From Sphingomonas canadensis (GTDB lineage: Bacteria; Pseudomonadota; Alphaproteobacteria; Sphingomonadales; Sphingomonadaceae), in contig NZ_JAPDRA010000005.1 in assembly GCF_026013525.1 (NCBI RefSeq), forward strand, positions 124,001 through 188,000: a DNA stretch of 64,000 nucleotides, in the 5' to 3' direction. Below, in pieces: positions 57,802 through 64,000 of this stretch. The position numbers were made by a program, and so were the translations under genes. A model generated the notes under the pieces. That model worked only from the letters and a program-made list of their open reading frames with translations, made no database searches and had not been told where the DNA came from. How positions within the stretch are numbered: position 1 is the first letter of the stretch; the number at the start of each line of letters is the position of its first letter.

Positions 57802-58581
57802 ATGCTGCTCGCGATCGATGCCGGCAACACCAATGTCGTCTTTGCGCTGCTGGAAGGCGGGGAGGTCCGCGCGCGCTGGCGCATCGCCACCGATCCGCGC
57901 CGCACCGCCGACGAATATGCGGTGTGGCTCAGCCAGCTCCTGAACCTGGAGGGGCTCGACCGGTCGGCGGTCAGCGCCGTGATCATCGGCACCGTCGTGC
58001 CGCGCGCGCTCCACAATCTGGAGGTGCTGAGCAGCAAATATTTCGGCACCCAGGCGCTGGTCGCGGGCCGCGGCAAGGCTGCGTGGGGCTTCCAGCTCGA
58101 CGTGGAGGAGCCGGACAATCTCGGCGCCGATCGCGCGCTCAATTGCATCGCCGGCCACGCGCGCCATCCGGGCGACCTGCTGATCATCGATTTCGGCACG
58201 GCCACCACCTTCGACGTGGTGGATTTCAACGGCGCCTATAAGGGCGGAATCATCGCCCCGGGCATCAACCTGTCGCTCGACGCGCTCGTGACCGCCGCCG
58301 CCAAGCTGCCGCGCATCGCGATCGAGGCGCCGGCCGACATGAACGTGATCGGCCGCAATACCGTGGATCAGATGCATATCGGCATCTACTGGGGCTATGT
58401 GGCGATGATCGAGGGGCTGACCGCGCGGCTGAAGGCGCAGGTCGGCCGCCCGGTGAAGGTGATCGCCACCGGCGGGCTGGCGGTGTTGTTCGAGAAGCAG
58501 ACCATGGCGTTCGACGCGATCGAGCCGGACCTGACCATCCAGGGCCTGGCGATGCTGTGGGAGCAGGCGCAGGCGGTCTGA
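57802..58581 (+). CDS. coaX: Type III pantothenate kinase
   Basis: CoaX, 259 residues, phosphorylates pantothenate in the first step of CoA synthesis and is not inhibited by CoA. Family motifs are [77 protein letters not shown] and [16 protein letters not shown] good site AAGGACA precedes the ATG. Confidence 0.96.
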   Translation: MLLAIDAGNTNVVFALLEGGEVRARWRIATDPRRTADEYAVWLSQLLNLEGLDRSAVSAVIIGTVVPRALHNLEVLSSKYFGTQALVAGRGKAAWGFQLDVEEPDNLGADRALNCIAGHARHPGDLLIIDFGTATTFDVVDFNGAYKGGIIAPGINLSLDALVTAAAKLPRIAIEAPADMNVIGRNTVDQMHIGIYWGYVAMIEGLTARLKAQVGRPVKVIATGGLAVLFEKQTMAFDAIEPDLTIQGLAMLWEQAQAV

Positions 58582-58607
58582 TCGCCGCGCGTGGGAAAGA
58601 GGATATA

Positions 58608-58625
58608 ATGGACAGGATTCAGTGA
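58608..58625 (+). other. Five-codon leader ORF overlapping the rnj start
   Basis: ATG-GAC-AGG-ATT-CAG-TGA (MDRIQ) follows the strong site GAAAGAGGATATA and its TGA overlaps the rnj GTG (GTGA). It may lead ribosomes onto rnj, or the ATG may be a decoy. Compare 12032 and 25239. Confidence 0.35.
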
Positions 58626-60259
58626 CCCCCGGCAACGAACTGCTCTTCCTCGCGCTCGGCGGATCGGGCGAGATCGGCATGAACGTCAATCTCTATGGCT
58701 GCCGCGGCAAATGGCTGATGGTCGATTGCGGCGTCACCTTCGGCGGGGCCGAATATCCCGGCGTCGACATTATCCTGCCCGACCTGCAGTTCATCGAGGA
58801 GCGGCTGGACGATCTTCTCGGCATCGTGCTGACGCACGGGCATGAGGATCATATCGGCGCGCTGCCCTATTTCGCCGCCGATCTGGGCGTGCCGCTCTAT
58901 GCCACGCCCTTCACCGCCGGGCTGATCCACGAGAAGCTGGAAGAGGAGGGCATCGCCGACAAGGTGAAGCTCCACGTCGTTCGCGACGAGGAGCCGTTCG
59001 CGATCGGCGATTTCACGATCCGCTACGTCCCGCTCGCCCATTCGATTCCGGAGGGCAATGCGCTGCTGATCGAAACGCCGCACGGCAACATCTTCCACAC
59101 CGGCGACTGGAAGATCGACGAGGAGCCGGGGCTGGGCAGCCCCTCCACGTCCGAGGAACTGACCGCGATCGGCGACGGCGGCGTGCTGGCGCTGGTCTGC
59201 GATTCCACCAACGCCTTCAACCCCGAGGCGTCGGGATCGGAAGGCGCGGTGCGCGACGGGCTCGACAAGGTGATCGGCGAGGCGAAGGGCCGGGTGCTGG
59301 TCACCACCTTCGCGTCCAACGCCGCGCGGCTGCAGACGCTGGGCGAGGTTGCGGAGGACACCGGACGCCGCCTGTGCCTGGCCGGACGCAGCCTGGAACG
59401 GATCACCCGCGTGGCCAAGGCGAGCGGCTATCTGCGCGACTTTCCGGAGACGATCGACTTCGAGACCGCGATGCGCCTGCCGCCGTCACAGGTGCTGATC
59501 GTCGCCACCGGCGGGCAGGGCGAGCCCCGCGCCGCGCTTTCGCGCATCGCGGAGGGCAACCACCCGATAAAGCTCGGTGCGGGCGATCTCGTCGTCTTCT
59601 CTTCGCGCCAGATTCCGGGGAACGAGGTGGCGATCGGCCGGATCATGAATGCGCTGGCGACGATGGACTGCACGATCGTCACCGATCGCCAGGCCTTCGT
59701 CCATGTCTCCGGCCATCCGGGGCGGCCCGAGCTGGTGGAGATGTATGGCTGGATCCGCCCGCGCATCCTGCTCCCCGTGCATGGCGAGGTGCGCCACATT
59801 CACGAACAGGCGCGGCTGGGCCTTGCCAGCGGCATCCCGATGGCCGTGAACCAGGTGAACGGCGATATCGTCCGCCTCGCCCCCGGCAAGCCGGAGACGA
59901 TCGGCCATGCCCATGCCGGGCGGCTGGTGCTGGACGGTGACGTGATCCTGCCGGCGGACGGCGCGACGATCTCCGAGCGGCGGCGGCTGTCGCTCTACGG
60001 CCAGATCTCGGTCGCGGTTGCCGTGGACGGCGCCGGGCGGATGATCGGATCGCCGCAGATCCGCACCCAGGGCGTGCCGGTGGAGGAGGATCGCGAGCCC
60101 TTCCTGGACGAAGCATGCGATGCCGCCGCGGCCGCGGTGGCGGCGGACGATCGCGGCGGCGATGCGCTGCGCGAGGCCGTGCGCCTGGCCGTGCGCCGCA
60201 CCGCCACGCGCTGGACGGGCAAGAAGCCCATCGTCGACGTACTCATCGTGGAGGCCTGA
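58622..60259 (+). CDS. rnj: Ribonuclease J-type metallo-beta-lactamase
   Basis: RNase J/Rnj, 545 residues, with endo- and 5'-3' exonuclease activity in the family. The metallo-beta-lactamase motif is THGHEDHIGALPYF (71–84); FHTGDWKIDEEP, VCDSTNAFNPEASGSE and the beta-CASP segment LVTTFASNAARLQTL follow. VHVSGHPGRPELVEMYGWIRPRILLPVHGE is the third motif region. GTG start at 58622. birA–coaX–rnj is the usual sphingomonad order after nuoN. Confidence 0.95.
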   Translation: MTPGNELLFLALGGSGEIGMNVNLYGCRGKWLMVDCGVTFGGAEYPGVDIILPDLQFIEERLDDLLGIVLTHGHEDHIGALPYFAADLGVPLYATPFTAGLIHEKLEEEGIADKVKLHVVRDEEPFAIGDFTIRYVPLAHSIPEGNALLIETPHGNIFHTGDWKIDEEPGLGSPSTSEELTAIGDGGVLALVCDSTNAFNPEASGSEGAVRDGLDKVIGEAKGRVLVTTFASNAARLQTLGEVAEDTGRRLCLAGRSLERITRVAKASGYLRDFPETIDFETAMRLPPSQVLIVATGGQGEPRAALSRIAEGNHPIKLGAGDLVVFSSRQIPGNEVAIGRIMNALATMDCTIVTDRQAFVHVSGHPGRPELVEMYGWIRPRILLPVHGEVRHIHEQARLGLASGIPMAVNQVNGDIVRLAPGKPETIGHAHAGRLVLDGDVILPADGATISERRRLSLYGQISVAVAVDGAGRMIGSPQIRTQGVPVEEDREPFLDEACDAAAAAVAADDRGGDALREAVRLAVRRTATRWTGKKPIVDVLIVEA

Positions 60260-60264
60260 AACCC

Positions 60265-60525
60265 ATGCGCTGGCAATCCGCCCTGGCGATCTACATCCTG
60301 TTCTGGGTCTTCTCGGTCTTTTTCGTGCTGCCCTTCGGCGTCCGCACCGCGCGCGAGGCGGGGAAGGAACTCGTCCCCGGCCAGGCCGAAAGCGCGCCCG
60401 CCGAGTTCGACTTCTGGCGCATGGCGCGGCGGACGACGATCGTCGCGACGATCGCCTTCGCCATCTTCATCCTCAACTATATCTACGGCTGGGTGACGAC
60501 CGACATGCTCGATTGGGTGAACTGA
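60265..60525 (+). CDS. DUF1467 membrane protein
   Basis: 86-residue membrane protein. Two helices (ALAIYILFWVFSVFFVLPFGV and TTIVATIAFAIFILNYIYGWV) flank EAGKELVPGQAESAPAEF, the pattern of the alphaproteobacterial DUF1467 family. ATG five nucleotides after the rnj stop, so probably the last gene of the operon. Function unknown. Confidence 0.85.
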   Translation: MRWQSALAIYILFWVFSVFFVLPFGVRTAREAGKELVPGQAESAPAEFDFWRMARRTTIVATIAFAIFILNYIYGWVTTDMLDWVN

Positions 60526-60631
60526 GGCGATCCCAGATCATCTTGTGCCAGCAATCGTTGCAATTGCGGAACAATTTAGGCAGTATAGTTGAAAATATTC
60601 ATGGTCGCGCAACGGATGAAGGAGCGTGATC

Positions 60632-61459
60632 ATGGCAAAAGAGCCCAAGATTGTTGAGAATGCGGCCACGTCAGGAGTTGGCGAGTCCGAAGCGGTTTCG
60701 ACAGGAAGCGGCGCGGAATCACTTCGGGGTGAGCTGGCGGAGGTTCGCGAACTTGCGCGCACGCTGATGGCCGCGGTTCAGGACATGCGCGCGCAGGCGG
60801 CCCGGAACGAACTGGTGCGCGGCGCGATCGAGGATGTCCGGGCGGACGTGCGCGCCGCTTCGCACGCCATGCTGATGACTCCGGCGCCGGTGACCGCTGC
60901 GGAGCCGCGCACGGCCCCCGGCACGCCCGCCGCGCCGGGCAAGGGCTGCGGCTCATGCGGGTGCGTGTCCAGCGATTGCTGCTGCTTCGACATCAAGGTC
61001 TGGCAGGTGCGCGCGCTCAAGCCCCAGATGGTCACCGAGCCCGGCGATATCGGCGATATCCCGCTGCTGGTGAACGCGCTCGAGATGCAGATGTATTTCA
61101 CGGTCGATAATATCGGCGTGCTGATCCCCGGGCTGGGTTCGACGATCGATCTGCGCGCCGACGGGATACCGGGCGGGCCGGGGCCGTGGGTGGTGCTGGA
61201 TCGCGTGATCCAGCGCGTGTGCATCCCGCGCGGATCGGTGGTGACCAAGACGATCATGTGCCAGGCCTATGAGGCCGATGAGGGCGCGGAATCCGTCCAG
61301 GGCAAGGGCGAGTTCGGCGAGGCGATGGGGTCGATCACGCTCGATTGCTGCATGGAGCGGATCTATCCGCCCGTGCCTGTCGATATCGCGCTGAACATGG
61401 GCGGTGAGGGACGCGGCATCGTCCAGGCGGCCTTCTACGCCGAGCGCGTCTGCTGCTGA
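60632..61459 (+). CDS. Cys-rich orphan protein
   Basis: 275-residue protein of unknown family. An N-terminal charged helix (about residues 30–78, AEVRELARTLMAAVQDMRAQ) looks like a coiled coil. A Pro/Ala linker leads to a Cys cluster GKGCGSCGCVSSDCCCFDI (Cys106, 109, 111, 116, 117, 118). The beta-rich C-terminal half has further pairs (Cys239–240, 274–275) plus Cys197 and Cys210, 12 in all, and ends in CC. No signal peptide or membrane helix. The ATG at 60632 follows GGAGCGTGATC. Metal or disulfide binding is likely; the role is unknown. The 106 nt before it is AT-richer and holds a GCAATTGC palindrome, so it is probably its own transcription unit. Confidence 0.72.
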   Translation: MAKEPKIVENAATSGVGESEAVSTGSGAESLRGELAEVRELARTLMAAVQDMRAQAARNELVRGAIEDVRADVRAASHAMLMTPAPVTAAEPRTAPGTPAAPGKGCGSCGCVSSDCCCFDIKVWQVRALKPQMVTEPGDIGDIPLLVNALEMQMYFTVDNIGVLIPGLGSTIDLRADGIPGGPGPWVVLDRVIQRVCIPRGSVVTKTIMCQAYEADEGAESVQGKGEFGEAMGSITLDCCMERIYPPVPVDIALNMGGEGRGIVQAAFYAERVCC

Positions 61460-61487
61460 GCCGGGGCGGGGGAGCGCGGCCGCGGGG

Positions 61488-63836
61488 CTAAGCCCGCAGC
61501 CGTTCGATCCCCTGCGCCAGCGCGACATAGAGCTTGCCCATGTCCGACGAGAGCAGCGTCACGCCCAGCGGCGATCCGTCGCGCAACGCCAGGATCTGGC
61601 GCAGCATCGCCTCGAAATCGTGGATGTAGCGGTTGACGTTGTCGCGGAAGCCCTCGTCCTCGCCGTACAGCCGGTGGATATCGCGCGCCTCTCCGGCGTC
61701 GAGCAGCCGCACGGCGCGGCGGGTGAAGACCCCCCGATCGCCCTTCAGATAGGCCGACCATGCGCTGTCGGTCACCTCGGCCGAGAACACCTTGGTGATG
61801 TCGATCGAGGCCGAATTGAGCGCTTCGATCAACAGCGAGACGCGGCGGGCGAAATTGTCGCTGTCGTTCTTCTCATGCTCGGCGCGTGCGGTGTCGATCT
61901 GACGGTCCACCGCGGCCGTGGTCTCGGCCAGCGCGAGCATCTGTTGCGTCAGCCGCTCGGACGCGCGCGTGGCGGCGGTCACCGCAGCCTCGGTCGTCTC
62001 GGCCAGCTCGGCGAGCTGGCGGCGCACCGTGGCGTCAACGGCCCGGCTCAGCGCGTCATGGCCCGCATCCTCCAGCGCGGCGGCGGCCTGGGGCACGATG
62101 GAGGCGAGCGTCTCGCGCGCATGCGCCGCGGCCTGGGCGGAGGTCTCGCGCACGCGCAGCAGCGCATCGACGAGCTGCGGCGCAGCCTCCTCGGCAAAGC
62201 GGCGCGTGGTGGAGATCGCGTCGTCCACGATCGTCTCCAGCGCGTCGGCCTTCTCGCGGCCGTCGGCCAGCGTGTCGAGCAGCGACTGCTGCGTCTTGGC
62301 CAGCGTATCGCGCTGCTGGCGGACCACGTCGGCGATCGCCTCGATCGCGTCGTGCGTGCTCTCCGCCGCGGTGACGAGTGCGAGCAGCTCGGGCTTGGAA
62401 TCCGCCACCACCTTGCGGCTGGCGGCGATGCGCGCGTCGAGCCGGTCGAGCGCCTCGGGCATGCTCTCGTCCATTTCGCGGGCAACGGCGTCCAGCGCGG
62501 TCAACAGGCTGTCGGAGGTGCCGATCACGCCGCGCGCGGTTTCCTCGCCCGCGCGCATCGAAGCGCCCATCGCGTCGAAGCTCTCGGTCAGCGCGCTGAT
62601 CGAGGCGGCGAGGCCCTGCGCGCGGTCCATCCCGGCGGCGTGCATCACCGCGAACTCGCGATCGGCGGTCTTCAGCGCATCGGTGATCGACTGGAACAGC
62701 GCCTCGCTACGGTCCTTCTGCTCGCCGAGCTGGCCGGACACGCGCGTCACCGCTTCCTCGATCGCGCCGATGCTGGTGCCCAGCGCCTCGATATGATCCT
62801 TGCCGGTGCGATCGAGCGCGGCCTGGTTGGCGTTGAGCATCGCCAGCATCGCCTCGCCCTGGGCGGCGATGCCTTTGCGCGCCTCGTCCACCCCGGCGGC
62901 GGCGCGATCCAGCACCTCGTCCACCGCCGTGGACATCTCTGCGGTGACCTTTTCCAGCCGGGCGCTGGCGGTCTCGCTCGTCGCCTCCATCCGGGCGATA
63001 TGGGCGGCCAGTCGTTCGGCCGCGCCGCCCGCGACGGCGTCCGCTTCGCGCCCGCGTTCGGCCAGCGCGGTGAGCTGGACGTCGAGCGCGGCGGCGCGCT
63101 GGCCCGCGGCCAGCCCCGCCTCGTCGGCGCGCGCGGCGATCTGGTGCAGCTCCTCGCCCGCGCGGGGCAGCGAGGTAAGCACCACCTCCACCCTCCGCTC
63201 GGCGTCGATCACCGCCTCGCGCAGCGCCTGGGTGCTGGCGTCAACCGATCGCACCTGATGGCTCATCGCCTGCGCCAGCGTGTTCATCCGCTCGCTCGCG
63301 CTTTCGCCCATGGAGGCAAGCGCGCCCGCCTGTTCGGCGAGCAGGCGGCGGTTCTCCTCGATCCGCGCGGCCAGCGCTCCGACGGTCGCCTCCAGGCTGG
63401 CGGCCTCGGCACGCATCGCCCGCGCGGTGGCGCCGAAGCGCCGCGCCTCGGCCGAGCTGGTACGCAGCATCATCAGATAGAGGATGCCGATCAGCGCGGG
63501 CGGCACGCAAACCGCGGCGACGAACTCGATCAGCCCCAGCGGGCTCAGCCCCTCGCGCTGCACCGATGGCAGGAAATATCCGACCACGCCGCCCCAGGCG
63601 ATCACCAGCAGCGATGCGACCAGCGGCGCCACCCAGCCGAAGCGGGGACGGGCGGGAAGATCCTCCGCCCCGTCGTGCAATACGGGGACGGGCGCTGGAA
63701 CGGGTTCCGGAACGAAGGGGGCGGCCGCGGCGGGCGCGGGTTCCGGCTCCGCGGCCTCCGCCTCGGTCAGCACCAGCTCCTCGCCGTCCTCGATCGGCGT
63801 GGCGAGCACGGATTCCTTCTTCGTTCTCGCGGTCAT
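61488..63836 (-). CDS. Large membrane-anchored coiled-coil protein
   Basis: 782-residue protein. An acidic, Pro/Ala-rich N-terminus (EPAPAAAAPFVPEPVPAP) is followed by two membrane helices (WVAPLVASLLVIAWGGVVGYF and LIEFVAAVCVPPALIGILYLMML). Then about 500 residues form a heptad-rich coiled coil full of Ala, Glu and Thr, reminiscent of chemoreceptor or apolipoprotein-like repeats but with no signalling tip. The C-terminal 130 residues (FARRVSLLIEALNSASIDITKVFS to VALAQGIERLRA) are globular and conserved-looking. Probably a scaffold; function unknown. It faces a probable Hpt gene divergently. Confidence 0.8.
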   Translation of the reverse strand: MTARTKKESVLATPIEDGEELVLTEAEAAEPEPAPAAAAPFVPEPVPAPVPVLHDGAEDLPARPRFGWVAPLVASLLVIAWGGVVGYFLPSVQREGLSPLGLIEFVAAVCVPPALIGILYLMMLRTSSAEARRFGATARAMRAEAASLEATVGALAARIEENRRLLAEQAGALASMGESASERMNTLAQAMSHQVRSVDASTQALREAVIDAERRVEVVLTSLPRAGEELHQIAARADEAGLAAGQRAAALDVQLTALAERGREADAVAGGAAERLAAHIARMEATSETASARLEKVTAEMSTAVDEVLDRAAAGVDEARKGIAAQGEAMLAMLNANQAALDRTGKDHIEALGTSIGAIEEAVTRVSGQLGEQKDRSEALFQSITDALKTADREFAVMHAAGMDRAQGLAASISALTESFDAMGASMRAGEETARGVIGTSDSLLTALDAVAREMDESMPEALDRLDARIAASRKVVADSKPELLALVTAAESTHDAIEAIADVVRQQRDTLAKTQQSLLDTLADGREKADALETIVDDAISTTRRFAEEAAPQLVDALLRVRETSAQAAAHARETLASIVPQAAAALEDAGHDALSRAVDATVRRQLAELAETTEAAVTAATRASERLTQQMLALAETTAAVDRQIDTARAEHEKNDSDNFARRVSLLIEALNSASIDITKVFSAEVTDSAWSAYLKGDRGVFTRRAVRLLDAGEARDIHRLYGEDEGFRDNVNRYIHDFEAMLRQILALRDGSPLGVTLLSSDMGKLYVALAQGIERLRA

Positions 63837-63918
63837 GGAACCCGTTTATCATATTTCGGCTGCGGACCAACTCCGTAAGAAACGAAAGATTAAGTGCTTC
63901 TCCGCTAGGCTGCGGCAC

Positions 63919-64000
63919 ATGGCGTATGATCCGGGTGCAATCGATGCGACGTTGGCGGCGGCGGTGGGCGACGAGCCCGCGCTGATCGCGGAGCTTCGCG
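63919..64000 (+). CDS. Probable Hpt-domain protein, first codons only
   Basis: The frame ATG (63919) reads MAYDPGAIDATLAAAVGDEP and runs off the window. This start resembles sphingomonad Hpt phosphotransfer proteins, where a helix with ALIAEL leads to the Hpt domain. Only 27 codons are visible, so the call is tentative. It is divergent from the coiled-coil gene, 82 nt away. Confidence 0.45.
   Translation, partial: MAYDPGAIDATLAAAVGDEPALIAELR

Noticed and set aside
61482..61497. Terminator between the Cys-rich gene and the coiled-coil gene
   Set aside because: GCGGGGCTAAGCCCGC can pair but the stem is short, has no T-run and alternative pairings compete.

Overview
This is a GC-rich chromosomal segment from an alphaproteobacterium, almost certainly a sphingomonad (Sphingomonadales). 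The signs are the protein sequences, the EIVVTAQRR-type motifs, DUF2842 and DUF1467 proteins, the zapA–6S RNA–5-formyl-THF cyclo-ligase order, the efp–suhB pair, and the 14-gene nuo operon followed by birA, coaX and rnj. I saw no prophage, insertion sequence, CRISPR array or conjugative gene. Genes are densely packed, and many are joined by ATGA, GTGA or TGATG stop/start overlaps.

Region 1 (1–13.8 kb) is an acyl-CoA and lipid catabolism cluster. It holds a partial acyl-CoA dehydrogenase, a zinc alcohol dehydrogenase, an ACAD10/11-like APH kinase, an SDR, a thioesterase II, two more acyl-CoA dehydrogenases, a FadB-type bifunctional enzyme, a serine beta-lactamase-like hydrolase and an acyl-CoA ligase. 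A tandem pair of small secreted proteins of unknown function (3701–5188) sits inside it; both carry a TonB-box-like N-terminus.

Region 2 (13.8–40 kb) is housekeeping with scattered accessory genes: glpK, an AI-2E family permease, tRNA-Asp(GTC), a PRC-barrel protein, a lipoprotein, the 6S RNA locus, zapA, tkt–gap–MOSC–pgk, an HWE histidine kinase, an MFS transporter, a lower-GC patch with a secreted protein of unknown function, a TlpA-like redoxin, a class I fructose-bisphosphate aldolase, an O-methyltransferase, thiE, a TrkA-N potassium channel, an M23 peptidase, efp, suhB, a GT-C membrane protein and a beta-propeller protein.

Region 3 (40.1–60.5 kb) is the respiratory complex I operon nuoABCDEFGHIJKLMN, running into birA, coaX, rnj and a DUF1467 gene. 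It is unusual in two ways. First, extra genes sit inside it: a small membrane protein and a SnoaL-like protein between D and E, three tiny membrane proteins between E and F, a secreted protein between F and G, and a lower-GC gene between H and I. Nearly all are joined by 1–8 nt overlaps. Second, three copies of an inverted repeat lie after nuoB, nuoC and nuoI. Each is spanned by a short ORF that begins on the upstream stop codon and ends on the downstream start codon. A Fur-box-like site lies upstream of nuoA.

Region 4 (60.6–64 kb) has a Cys-rich orphan protein, a 782-residue membrane-anchored coiled-coil protein on the minus strand, and the first codons of a probable Hpt-domain gene.

Coordinates and starts were read by eye from the sequence. 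No database search was run, so family names rest on motif recognition.
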